Positions 1-8,515 of a stretch of 64,000 nucleotides of DNA are shown piece by piece (position 1 is the first letter of the stretch; each line of letters opens with the position of its first letter). The position numbers and the translations under genes are program-made. A model generated the notes under the pieces. The model was not told the origin of the DNA. It saw only the letters and a list, made by a program, of their open reading frames with translations, and did no database searches. This DNA is from DASQHW01 sp963837155 (GTDB lineage Bacteria; Actinomycetota; Acidimicrobiia; IMCC26256; PALSA-610). Location of the stretch: positions 3,100,001 through 3,164,000 of the forward strand of contig CAWIMB010000002.1 of the NCBI GenBank assembly GCA_963837155.1, read 5' to 3'.

Positions 1-1
1 C

Positions 2-199
2 AGCGCCGCCCTCGGCTACGCGCTGCTCGACCCAACGCACGGACACACCGGCGCGTTCGCACAGGGCTTCGCCGCCGGCGCTCTGCTCGCGATGATCACG
101 GACACCATGCTGCCGGAGGCATACGACGTCGAGCAGGTCTCGACCGGTCCGTTCGTCGCGATCGGGTTCGCGATCTCACTCATGCTCTCGGCAATCTGA
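2..199 (+). CDS. ZIP-family metal transporter, C-terminal fragment (cut by window edge)
   Basis: The last 65 residues of a protein that begins before the window. The sequence has a glycine/alanine-rich helix followed by the pattern ML-PEAY, then a final hydrophobic helix ending in LMLSAI and TGA. The helix-then-PEA arrangement is typical of the last two membrane segments of ZIP (zinc/iron permease) proteins, which move divalent metals into the cytoplasm. The metal-binding helices IV and V lie outside the window, so substrate cannot be judged. Other polytopic membrane families are possible. Confidence 0.6.
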   Translation, partial: SAALGYALLDPTHGHTGAFAQGFAAGALLAMITDTMLPEAYDVEQVSTGPFVAIGFAISLMLSAI

Positions 200-300
200 C
201 GTCCGAGCGGTAGGGCGCCGATCTCGCAAACTGCGTGACGACCCTCGCGGGACTTTGATCCATGATGAGCCGACATCGATACGAAGGGATGAGGCGATGA

Positions 301-414
301 CAAAGGTTTCAGACCGTGCCCGGAAAGGGCTGGCGGATGATCCTTCGCCTGTACTCCCCCGAAGCGAGTTTCTTCGACAGGAGCTGGCGGCCCACCGAGA
401 TCGAACCGATCTGA
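301..414 (+). pseudogene. Remnant of a DUF1254/DUF1214 protein, C-terminus only
   Basis: An open stretch of 37 codons, closed upstream by an in-frame TGA, encodes FQTVPGKGW, then LRLYSPE, then FFDRSWRPTEIE and a stop. This is the signature end of DUF1254/DUF1214 proteins (a VPGKGW turn, an RLY-GP strand, then DKSW-P-IE). These proteins are normally about 450 residues, so over 90% is missing. No start codon or ribosome site is visible. It is read as a relic left by deletion. Confidence 0.6.
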
Positions 415-427
415 GAAAACCCTGATC

Positions 428-1214
428 TCACGCCCTGGGCTTGACGTCGAGGATCGATCGCACCAATCGCTGCGTGTACGGATGTTCCGGGTGGTCGCAG
501 AGCTGATCGGAAAGACCTTCGTCGACGATGCGACCTTCGCCGCGATGCGGCGGCTCGTATGGCGGGCGATCGCGATGTCGTGAGTAATGAAGAGGTATGC
601 GATCTCGCGGTCCCGCTGCAGGCGCTCCAGCAAAGCGATGACAGCTCCCTGCGTCGAAACGTCCAACGCGACACTGGCTCGTCGAGCACGATCAGCCGGG
701 GCTCCGTGGCGATCGCTCTGCCTGGCTTACCCGCTGGCGTTGCCCAACGGAGAGCTCTTGCGGATGGAGATCGGCGTACCGCTGGTCCAACTCGACATCG
801 TCGAGCAACTCCACGACGCGGGCTCGCAGCGTGCTTCCGCGCAAACCGAGATGGACGCGGAGTGGATCTGCGACGATATGGGCAACAGACAGGTCCGGGT
901 TCAGCGAGCCCACCGAGTTCTGGAACACCATCTGTGCCGCGCTGCGAAACTCACGCGGAGCGACGTGCCCGAAGGCAGACACGTCGAACTCGCCGACGAG
1001 AATGCTGCCGCACTCGGGCTGAACCAAGTGGACGATCGCCTTTCCCGTCGTCGTCTTGCCCGACCCCGAACCCCCGACGAGCGCGAGCGTCTCGCCCGGC
1101 GATCTGAAGATCGATGCCGTTCACGGCGCACCGCGGATGCTGTCGATGCCGCGCAACGCCCGATGTTGGCCTGTAGGTCACGCGCAGATTTCGAACGATC
1201 AGGTAGGGACGCAC
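428..1214 (-). pseudogene. Decayed oligopeptide/dipeptide ABC transporter ATPase (DppF/OppF type)
   Basis: Pieces of one ATPase lie in order but in several frames. They are an N-terminal strand (LIVRNLRVTYRP), a Walker A GGSGSGKTTTGK, the Q-loop AAQMVFQN with SLNPDLSV, a signature-like ELSVGQRQRV, Walker B RLIVLDEPVS, then LDVSTQGAVIALLERLQ, the H-loop LFITHD, and the C-terminal HPEHPYTQRLV ending near 428. At least three frameshifts (near 1105, 725 and 665) separate them, and the signature has VGQ instead of SGGQ. The GTG at 1214 overlaps the end of the upstream DppD remnant, as in a normal Dpp operon. With its neighbour also damaged, this is a dead transporter. Confidence 0.8.
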
Positions 1215-2182
1215 TGCGACGCTCGTTCCTCGGTCGTCACGCCGTCGAGCTCCAAGGAGGAGGCGCGCACGCAGCGCACCATGCCGTGCGTCGACGTCGG
1301 CACCAACGCCGACGGCTGGTGGCAATTCTCTGTCGCGAATGAGCATCGGTCCGCGAACCGGCATCCGTCCGGCCACTGCCACGGCGGCGGCACGCGTCCC
1401 GGGATCACCGGGAGGTCGCCGCGCCGCCGTTGGTTCCGAGGCGCTGAACTGATAAGACCTGCCGTGTACGGGTGGCGTGGTCGCGTCAACAGCTGGCGCA
1501 CGGACGCGATCTCGACGAGCTCACCGGCGTACATGATCGCGACGCGATCGGCGAGAGCGGCAACCACACCGAGGTCGTGGCTGATCGGCAAGACCGCGAG
1601 CCCGCGCTCCTCCTGCAGTCCTCGGATCAGGTCGAGGATCTCCGATTGCACCACCGCGTCGAGCGCCGTCGTCGGTTCATCGGCAATAAGGAGGTCTGGT
1701 TCGGCAATGAGCGCCATTGCCAGGACAACTGCCGTGGCGAACAGCACCGTGGCCTGGACCGCAATCGGCGGCAGCACGTTCGGCATCATGTGGCGCCCGA
1801 TGATGCGTCGAGAGCCAGAGCCGCTCACGCGTGCGGCGTCGATGTACTCGGCCTCCCGCGCCGACAACACTTCGCCCCTGGTGAGTCGCAGCATCCGCAT
1901 TGCAAACACGAGTCCGACCGCGCACATCGCCGGCACCAGTCCAGGCCCAGCCGCGGCAACCAGCGCGAAGGCCACGACGATCGCAGGGATAGAGAGCATG
2001 ACCTCGGCGACACGCATCGCGCTGCGGTCCCACCAGCCACCGCGGTAACCGGCGACCAGCCCGAGCGGCACACCAACGAGGACCGCAATACCAACCGCCA
2101 GCGCCGGCTGTACAGCTATTGCTGGAGTGCTATGCAAGGCCTTGCAGTCGCTCATCGGCGCCGTCCCGCGGCCCGCCCGCAT
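1199..2182 (-). pseudogene. Truncated DppC permease fused in frame to the C-terminal half of DppD ATPase
   Basis: Residues 25-150 match the middle of a DppC/OppC permease: GVPLGLVAGYRGGWWD, the LTRGEVLSAREAEYIDAAR coupling loop and HMMPNVLPPI. The frame then runs without a stop into the second half of a DppD/OppD ATPase: ALIAEPDLLIADEPTTALD (Walker B), SHDLGVVA (H-loop), and the RHPYTAGL and C-RFADRC Fe-S/C-terminal region. Missing are the first ~90 residues and last ~80 of DppC, and all of DppD before Walker B, including Walker A. A deletion between similar short sequences (AVVL / MAL) would produce this join. It cannot hydrolyse ATP. Confidence 0.85.
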
Positions 2183-2517
2183 CCTGACGGCGGCCTTGGG
2201 ACCTGTTTTGGCCGGTCAGAGCGCTGTTCGTCCTGTGTCCGGCGTACCGGCCGACTCGCGACCACCACCATTGTCGACCCGCCGGAAAAGGCGTGAGCTG
2301 CGACAACGCGAATCACATGTTGTCGTTGCCGCACCTCGCGGGGCATCGTTTGCGGCCTCGCGTGGCCTGGCCGCGGCCTGGATCGCGACGATCCGGTCTT
2401 CATAAGTACGCGGCGCCGCTTGCGACCAATGGCGAACCCGTGGGTCGCAGCTCGAAATGAGTCGTGCGAGTGTGCGACGTCGCCCGTTACGCCCGTCGCC
2501 GCGCTCGCGGTGACCGA
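2183..2517. other. Gene-free stretch upstream of the Dpp remnants
   Basis: I see no believable gene here on either strand. It should have held the start of DppC and perhaps DppB, but no permease fragment can be read. The only structure is the first copy of the short direct repeat at 2226-2263. Confidence 0.5.
2226..2263. repeat. Direct repeat copy 1 flanking the PadR/ABC operon
   Basis: Thirty-eight bases align with 6546-6583 at roughly 90% identity with two compensating one-base gaps. The shared core is GTGTCCGGCGTAC followed by GGCCGACTCG. Weaker similarity continues about 40 bases upstream in both copies. The two copies have the same orientation and bracket the three-gene operon at 2518-6317. 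Confidence 0.55.
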
Positions 2518-5010
2518 CTACTCGAGTGGCTGGCGGCCTATCGCGGGTGGTTCGCGGCCGGCGAGCAGCCAGCCAGCCGCGGTGGCGAGGGCCGGCAACG
2601 CGACGACGATGAGTGCAAGGTTGATCCATGGCACGCGCGTCAGTGAATGAAGATCGCTGCGGTGCCACGCCATGAGCGCTGCGTATGCACCCGCGGTTCC
2701 CAACACGGCTCCGAGCAGTGCGAGGGTGCCGGTCGTCGCACCTGTGATCGTGCGGCGGGTGCGACTGCTCGCTCCGGTCGCGGTGAGCGTGCGCAGGTCG
2801 CGGCCGGCTTCGCTGCGGATCAGGCCAACGGTCATCGCGAGTACGCCGAGCGCGACAAGCATCCCGGCGGCCGTAGACCAGTTGCGGAGTGGAGCGAAGG
2901 ACTTCGGAGCCGTGCGTGTCTCGATGACGAGCCCGGCCGAAGCCGCGGCGCGCCGGGCCATGGTGATCTGTGTTGAGGTCAATGAAGATGGCGCGCGGAA
3001 CAGCCAGCCGTTGGGCATCGCGGCCAGTCCGAACGTACGCATGCCATAGGGCGTGATGAGGACGTTCGGATCCGAGTCATAGCGCGGCAGCTGGTTGACA
3101 ACACTGATGGAAGGAATCGTCAATGGGTTCGCGCGCGTCGACGGATCGAACACCGTCATGCTTTTGACATCGGTCCGAGAGGTGATGAACTCAGTCGTTG
3201 CGCCGATCTGACCCGGCTTGATGGCGAACTGAGCAAGGAATGCGGGGGTTGCCACGTATAGGTTCGCGAAGGTGTTGATCTCCTCGCCTTGGCCCTGTGG
3301 GATGACGTGGGCGAGGCTGATCGTGTTACGGCCTCCGAGTTGGTCGCCCGGACCCTGGCCCGGCTCCTGGATCCGCGCGCTCGGGTTGTATGGCGCCTCG
3401 AGCTTGATGGCTTTCGCACGCATCGATGCGGCCAGCTGATTGACGACGCTGTCGACAGCGGCTGTCTGGCTGCGGTCCAGTACGGGGACGGTGGTGCCGG
3501 GCCCGAGCGGCTTCTGTCCGATGTAGACGATCAGTTCGTTCGCGGGCAGATTTCCTTTCGATGACGTCGTTTGCGCCGCGGCCGTGCTGATCGCGATCGT
3601 CGCCGCGATCGCGATCGCGAGTGTCACGGCACCGAGCGCGGCGCCTGAACGAGCTTGGTATCGGGCAAGGTCGCGCTGCGCGAGACGTAAGGAGATCGGG
3701 GCGCGACCGGCAAGGCGCGCGGCACCTTGGATTGCGAGCGGTGCGAGCAACAGGATGCCGACGACCGACGCGATGATCCCGCCGATGATGAAGCCGGCAC
3801 GGTGCTTGTCGACAAACGCGAGCAGCACGATCCCGAGTGCGAGGACCAACACGCCAGCGGCCGCGAATCGGTGAGCAGGTTGTCGCTTGGGTGGCCGGCC
3901 TGACAGCGCGGCAACGACGGGAATTCGGGCGGCGGCGCGCGTGGGCCACCAGGCGGCGATCAGCGAGGTGACGAACGCGAGAACGAGGCCGACGAACACC
4001 GCGAACCAGGGAAGGGCGAAGGGATTGATGCGGTGGTCGACCACCGATTCGATCGCCCGGTAGACGGCCAACCAAGCGATGAAGCCGATTACCCCGCCGA
4101 CGACGGCTGAGGAGATTCCGACCGCCGCTCCATTGGCGAGCATCACGAGACGAACCGATCGGTCGCTTGCTCCGACCGATGCGAGCACCCCGAACGCTCG
4201 CATGCGCCGCTGCGCGACGACGGCAAACCCCGCGACTGCAAGCAGTCCGACAAAGAGCATCCCGATCGTCGCCAACGCGAGGATCGTGCCTTCGATCGCC
4301 GCCTGGCTGGCAGTGCCACGGCCTTCGATGCTCAGACCCGTACCGCTCGGCAACCGAAAGTTTGCAAGGTCGCCCTGCGACGTTTTGCTCAGCACTGAGA
4401 CATTGGTTGGCGCGGCGAGCGCACCCGGAGCGACGAGCGCGAATTGATCCGACAGGTCGAGCGGGTTCTCCACCGTGCCGACCACGGAGTAGCTGTCGCC
4501 CTCGACAGCCCAGGTGTCACCGAGATGTAGATCGAACGTCGACGCAACCGACTTGGCAACCGCGACCTCGCCCGCACGTGTCGGATACCGGCCCGCGGCG
4601 GGCCTGACCGTCAGCGCGACATACGGACCGTGCGGATCTTCGGCACGGATGTCGATCATGGAAACGGATCCCGGCACGGGCACGCGCCGATGCCAGACCA
4701 CGTCGCTCGTCCCGAGCTGTTGTTGCAACGCAGTTATGTCTTCGGGGAGATGCTGGTCCGAGCCGGCAAGTGAAACGATCGTGTTCGCCGTGCCAAATCT
4801 GGGGTCGGCATGCAGCTCGGCCACGTTGGTGACGACCGCGAGCCCGACAGTCGTCGCGGCCACCGCCAAGGTGAGCAGCCCGAGGATCAACGCTTGGCGG
4901 CGCCACTCTCGACGGAACATTCGAAACGCCCACCGCAGGATGGCGTTTCGAGCCGGCGCACCGCCGCGCCGGTTCGAACGCGCCGACAATCCAAGAGCGG
5001 TCGCGGTCAC
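2518..5010 (-). CDS. FtsX/MacB-type ABC transporter permease
   Basis: An 830-residue membrane protein. A first membrane helix sits at about residues 38-62, followed by a ~170-residue periplasmic-type domain. A FtsX core with three or four helices spans about 238-370, including the QRRMRAFGVLASVGAS coupling segment. Further helices lie near 385-425 and 460-480, then a second outer domain, then a final FtsX-like helix set near 720-820. This is the layout of the long permeases in actinobacterial MacB-like/lipoprotein-export-like ABC systems, which extrude peptides, lipids or antibiotics rather than import. Its start overlaps the stop of the ATPase gene by 4 nt, so the two are translationally coupled. 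The substrate is unknown. Confidence 0.85.
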   Translation of the reverse strand: MTATALGLSARSNRRGGAPARNAILRWAFRMFRREWRRQALILGLLTLAVAATTVGLAVVTNVAELHADPRFGTANTIVSLAGSDQHLPEDITALQQQLGTSDVVWHRRVPVPGSVSMIDIRAEDPHGPYVALTVRPAAGRYPTRAGEVAVAKSVASTFDLHLGDTWAVEGDSYSVVGTVENPLDLSDQFALVAPGALAAPTNVSVLSKTSQGDLANFRLPSGTGLSIEGRGTASQAAIEGTILALATIGMLFVGLLAVAGFAVVAQRRMRAFGVLASVGASDRSVRLVMLANGAAVGISSAVVGGVIGFIAWLAVYRAIESVVDHRINPFALPWFAVFVGLVLAFVTSLIAAWWPTRAAARIPVVAALSGRPPKRQPAHRFAAAGVLVLALGIVLLAFVDKHRAGFIIGGIIASVVGILLLAPLAIQGAARLAGRAPISLRLAQRDLARYQARSGAALGAVTLAIAIAATIAISTAAAQTTSSKGNLPANELIVYIGQKPLGPGTTVPVLDRSQTAAVDSVVNQLAASMRAKAIKLEAPYNPSARIQEPGQGPGDQLGGRNTISLAHVIPQGQGEEINTFANLYVATPAFLAQFAIKPGQIGATTEFITSRTDVKSMTVFDPSTRANPLTIPSISVVNQLPRYDSDPNVLITPYGMRTFGLAAMPNGWLFRAPSSLTSTQITMARRAAASAGLVIETRTAPKSFAPLRNWSTAAGMLVALGVLAMTVGLIRSEAGRDLRTLTATGASSRTRRTITGATTGTLALLGAVLGTAGAYAALMAWHRSDLHSLTRVPWINLALIVVALPALATAAGWLLAGREPPAIGRQPLE

Positions 5011-5730
5011 GGCCTACCGTCGGGCGTCAGCAGTGACTCGGGTGGGGGCGGCGGACTCGTTTGATCCACGACACGCCCATCCCGAAGGAACACGACGCGA
5101 TCGGCCCACGATGCGAGCTGCGCGTCGTGCGTTACCACGACCCCGGCCACACCCCGCTGACATGCCGCGCGAATGAGTCGCATCACGGCCTCACCGTTGA
5201 CCGAGTCGAGGGCACCGGACGGTTCGTCGGCAAGCAGAAGGTGCCGTTCCCCAACGACCGCGCGTGCGATCGCGACCCGTTGACGTTCGCCGCCCGAGAG
5301 TTCGTCGGGGAAACGATGCGACTCCTCGGCGAGACCGAGTTCGTCGAGTACGGCCATCGCCGCAACGCGCGGCAGCGCGCATTGGCACCCCATCGAGCTC
5401 GAGCGGCAATGACACGTTCTCGGCCGCGGTGAGACCGGCGAGCAGGTTGAAGTCCTGGAAGACGTAGCCGATCGCTTGCCGGCGCAGCCGTGCCTTGTCG
5501 TCGCGCGACAAACCTGACACCGCAACGTCGCCGATGAACACTTCGCCCGATGTCGGTTCTTCGAGAGTGCCGCAGATCGTCAACAACGTGCTCTTGCCGG
5601 ACCCGCTCGGGCCCATGACCGCAACGAGCTCGCCGTCCTCCACGGCCAGGTCGACGTCGTGAAGGGCTTCAACCTGTGCGGCTCCCTCGCCGTACGTACG
5701 CGAGACGCCCACGAGCTCCAAGGCGGTCAC
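5007..5730 (-). CDS. ABC transporter ATP-binding protein (MacB/LolD type), frameshifted
   Basis: About 241 residues when the two frames are joined. The N-terminal frame carries ELVGVSRTYG, Walker A GPSGSGKSTLL at about residues 38-48 and the Q-loop region YVFQDFNLLAGLTAAENV. The other frame carries the signature LSGGERQRVAIARAV, Walker B LLLADEPSGALDS and the H-loop VVVTHD. The switch lies near 5370, and the span is 3n+1, so one extra base is the simplest explanation. It energises the FtsX-type permease downstream (4-nt overlap) and overlaps the PadR gene upstream by 4 nt. All catalytic motifs are present, so an intact gene in the organism is likely. Confidence 0.85.
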
Positions 5731-6317
5731 GGCCGAACCTCCACCCGTCGGCGTCGTTTGGGTAGCGGCAGACCCGCCGCGGATGCTCCGCCGGGCGACT
5801 CGGCATTCGCGCGCTTCAGCCGCCCGTCAGCTGCGTCGAGCCAACGGATCACCGAATCCAGCCGGAACAACTCGGCATCAACCACGAGCGCGAAACCAAA
5901 GTCTCGGTCGGCCAAGTCCTCTTTCAGATGCGTCCACTGCTGCATGAGCTCGACCAAGTAGCGGCGGTGAACCTGCATGACCTCGCGCACCTCCACACCT
6001 GGCACTCGCAACGCAACCAACACCTTGATGACAAGCTCGTCGCGCGGAGGGGAAGACAGGTCGGGCGGCATGCGGAGCCAGCTGTCGAGCTCCTCGCGTC
6101 CTGACCCGGTGATGCGGAACCGCTTCTGCGGACCGTCGAGATCGGCTTCGTCGGACTCGACCAAGCCGTCTCGCTCCAGACGTTGGAGCGTCGTGTACAC
6201 CTGGCCGACATTCAGCGGCCACACCTCACCGGTGTCGGCCTCGAACTCCTGGCGCAACTGCAGCCCATACTTCGGTTCCTCACTGAGCAAAGCCAGCAGG
6301 GCGTGCCGCACGCTCAT
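5727..6317 (-). CDS. PadR-family transcriptional regulator
   Basis: A 196-residue protein. The N-terminal winged helix (residues 1-85) has the family pattern HALLALLSEEPKYGLQL, then the recognition segment LNVGQVYTTLQRLERDGLV and a wing GPQKRFRITGSG. The C-terminal half is a helical dimerisation domain. PadR proteins usually repress a neighbouring efflux operon until a ligand binds. Here it is the first gene of a PadR-ATPase-permease operon with 4-nt overlaps throughout, so autoregulation is expected. A palindrome 18 nt upstream of the start is the likely operator. Confidence 0.9.
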   Translation of the reverse strand: MSVRHALLALLSEEPKYGLQLRQEFEADTGEVWPLNVGQVYTTLQRLERDGLVESDEADLDGPQKRFRITGSGREELDSWLRMPPDLSSPPRDELVIKVLVALRVPGVEVREVMQVHRRYLVELMQQWTHLKEDLADRDFGFALVVDAELFRLDSVIRWLDAADGRLKRANAESPGGASAAGLPLPKRRRRVEVRP

Positions 6318-6334
6318 TGGACGCTACCCGGGGA

Positions 6335-6347
6335 CATACCGAGTATG
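6335..6347. promoter_or_regulatory. Candidate PadR operator
   Basis: A perfect inverted repeat CATAC-CGA-GTATG sits 17 nt before the PadR start codon. PadR family operators are commonly short AT-centred palindromes overlapping the promoter of their own operon, so position and form fit autorepression. Binding is inferred only. Confidence 0.5.
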
Positions 6348-6545
6348 CTACGCAGGTGACGCTCTGATGCAAGTGCGCCACGGTCGTTCTCGCGAGCTCG
6401 GCTGGAGTTGCGGTAGCCGGCCGCCACATCTCTTCGGTGTTATGCAGTGAGCACGACGGCGGGTCCGAACCAGTCGCTCAAGGTTCGGCGGCCTCCCCGC
6501 GGCCTGGACACGTCCTGAGGTCGCGTTTGCCCAGGTGAGTGCACC

Positions 6546-6583
6546 GTTCGGTCGGTGTCCGGCGTACGGCCGACTCGCCGACC
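6546..6583. repeat. Direct repeat copy 2 flanking the PadR/ABC operon
   Basis: The partner of the repeat at 2226-2263, same orientation. This copy has an outer 7-bp inverted pair (CGGTCGG / CCGACCG) that could form a hairpin. It lies in the gene-free gap between the PadR promoter and the end of the anSME gene. Confidence 0.55.
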
Positions 6584-6612
6584 GGCGACCGCTTCCGAGC
6601 GCGCACGGACCA

Positions 6613-7956
6613 TCAGTGATCTCGGATCCCGCCGGCGGTCGGTTGGTGGCACTGCTTCGCCTTGCGGCCACTTCCGCACGGGCACGGCGCGTTCCGCGGC
6701 GCGTGGCCGAGCGCCTGCATCACCTCGTCGGCATAGCCGCCGTCGCGTACGCGGTCGGCCATGAGACGCATGATGCCGTCGATGTGAGTAAAGAATGCCT
6801 TGTAGCCCGCGCACAAGTAGTTGAGGCCGGCCTCGCCGTCGGGCGTGAGCGTGAAGCGGTTCTTGGGGCATTCGCCGTTACACGCAAAGCGAACCTCGCA
6901 GTCGAGGCAATAGCGCGGCAGGGAGTCGCGTTTGGCATCGCCGAAGGCTCGTTGCTTCGGAGACGCGACGAGCTCGACCATGTGTGTCTGCATCATGTTG
7001 CCCAGCAGGTGGTCGGGCTCGACGAAGTGGTCGCAAGAATAGATGTCACCGTTGTGTTCGAGCGCCACTGCGTTCCCACAGGTTTCGGCGAAGACGCACA
7101 CTCCCGGCGGCACACCGCACCATGACGCGAGCGCAGCATCGAACGCCTGTACGAACACGGTTCCGACATCGTGCGCGACCCATTCGTCGAATACTTCGTT
7201 GAGGAAACGGCCCCACGAATGCGGCTCGACCGAGCGGTCGGTGACCGTGTTGCCCTCTTGGAAGCCGGTCTCGTTGTCGCGTTCGACGATCGGGATGAAC
7301 TGGACGTGACGTGCACCGAGCTCGTCGCGGAAGAAACGGTAGACGTCGCGAGGATGATGCTGGTTGGCAGCGTTGACGGTGCAGAGCACGTTGTACTCGA
7401 CGCCGTGCTCGCGGAGCAGAGCATGGCCGCGCATGACCTTGTCGAACGTGGGCCCGCCCTTCTTGTCGACACGGTACGCGTCGTGCAGCTCGCGTGGGCC
7501 ATCGATGCTGAGACCGACGAGGAAGTGGTGCGCGTGGAACAGGTCGCACCACTCATCGGTAAGCAGTGTGCCGTTCGTCTGGATTGTGTGGTGGACGGTC
7601 TGGCCCGATCGCCGGTATCGGTCTGACAACTCGAGCGCGCGCCGGAAGAAGTCGACACCCATGAGCGTCGGCTCGCCACCTTGCCAGGCGATCGTCACCT
7701 CGGGAGCAGATTGAGACTCGATGACCTGACGCACGTATGTGTCGAGTCGCTCATCCGACATGCGGAATCGGTCGCCGGGGTACAGCGCCTCCTTCGACAA
7801 AAAGAAGCAGTACTCGCAGTCGAGGTTGCAGATCGGCCCGGTCGGCTTCGCGAGAACATGGAAGTAAGGCGGAAGGGATTCCGGGCGCGTCGCAGGGAGC
7901 GCGGGACCGCGACCGCGCGCTTCCTCCTTGCGCACCAACGCCACCTGGCCTTCCAT
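6613..7956 (-). CDS. Anaerobic sulfatase-maturating enzyme-like radical SAM protein (anSME) with C-terminal SEC-C motif
   Basis: A 447-residue radical SAM/SPASM protein. The SAM-binding [4Fe-4S] motif CNLDCEYC is at residues 43-50. The auxiliary-cluster region near residues 270-390 contains C-GVPPGVCVF, C-GNAVALEHNGDIYSCDHFV and a cysteine run (YCLDCEVRFACNGECPK). This order is that of anSME, which oxidises a Cys or Ser of sulfatases to formylglycine. The last 20 residues form an added SEC-C zinc motif (CPCGSGRKAKQCH). The start at 7956 was chosen because AAGGAG lies 6 nt ahead. It follows the DUF6325 gene by 28 nt and probably shares its promoter. A Cys-type sulfatase substrate is encoded at 18941-21355. 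Confidence 0.88.
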   Translation of the reverse strand: MEGQVALVRKEEARGRGPALPATRPESLPPYFHVLAKPTGPICNLDCEYCFFLSKEALYPGDRFRMSDERLDTYVRQVIESQSAPEVTIAWQGGEPTLMGVDFFRRALELSDRYRRSGQTVHHTIQTNGTLLTDEWCDLFHAHHFLVGLSIDGPRELHDAYRVDKKGGPTFDKVMRGHALLREHGVEYNVLCTVNAANQHHPRDVYRFFRDELGARHVQFIPIVERDNETGFQEGNTVTDRSVEPHSWGRFLNEVFDEWVAHDVGTVFVQAFDAALASWCGVPPGVCVFAETCGNAVALEHNGDIYSCDHFVEPDHLLGNMMQTHMVELVASPKQRAFGDAKRDSLPRYCLDCEVRFACNGECPKNRFTLTPDGEAGLNYLCAGYKAFFTHIDGIMRLMADRVRDGGYADEVMQALGHAPRNAPCPCGSGRKAKQCHQPTAGGIRDH

Positions 7957-7984
7957 CATCAGCTCCTTCGCCGACGATGAACCC

Positions 7985-8431
7985 TCATTCTCCTTCGGGT
8001 TCGTCAGCTTCCACGGCGGCGATGAGCGCCTGGGTCGGAATCCGGCCACTCGCCACGAGCTGGCCGCCGCTCTGGCGCACCGCCGACGCGAACGGTGCGG
8101 CCCACGCGTTTTCCCACACGAGCACGGCGGCCGAGCTGTTGGGTTCGAGCGCCTCGGCGACGTTCACGATGTCGTCCTCGCTCAAGAGGTGCGCAACGTC
8201 GATCTCGAGCTTTTCGATTGCGCCTGCCACGCCCACGTCGAGGTCGCCCAACTCGATTCCCTCAATCGTGCCGTCGGCGTCTTTCGTGATGAAGACGAGA
8301 TCGAGCACCTTCACGAGATCCCGGTCGATGAGGTCGCCCAACGCGGGTGCGATCTCACCGTTGAACTTGTTGCCCGGGAACTCGATGACGACATAATCGA
8401 CCGGCCCGAGCTCGTCGATGGTTTCACTCAT
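7985..8431 (-). CDS. DUF6325-family protein
   Basis: A 148-residue acidic soluble protein. It has the pattern GPVDYVVIEFPGNKF-GEIAPAL, then VKVLDLVFITKDADGT, a central acidic helix, and an SSAAVLVWENAWAAPF segment near residue 105. The family (DUF1269-related) is common in actinobacterial stress loci and has no assigned activity. The ATG at 8431 starts MSETIDEL, and an upstream in-frame ATG at 8443 is possible. The GCCGA-N4-GGATAGC motif ends 32 nt before the start. The anSME gene follows on the same strand. Confidence 0.8.
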   Translation of the reverse strand: MSETIDELGPVDYVVIEFPGNKFNGEIAPALGDLIDRDLVKVLDLVFITKDADGTIEGIELGDLDVGVAGAIEKLEIDVAHLLSEDDIVNVAEALEPNSSAAVLVWENAWAAPFASAVRQSGGQLVASGRIPTQALIAAVEADEPEGE

Positions 8432-8463
8432 ACCATCGATCAAACCCGCCTCGACCGCTCGGC

Positions 8464-8479
8464 GCTATCCGGATTCGGC
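8464..8479 (-). promoter_or_regulatory. GGATAGC motif copy a, before DUF6325-anSME
   Basis: Exact match to GCCGA-N4-GGATAGC (N4 = ATCC) reading toward the DUF6325 start, with 32 nt between motif and ATG. One of nine identical-form sites in the window, interpreted as a shared promoter or activator site. Confidence 0.75.
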
Positions 8480-8515
8480 ACACCTCTGCTGTTGCCTCCA
8501 GTTGACAGCGGCGGC

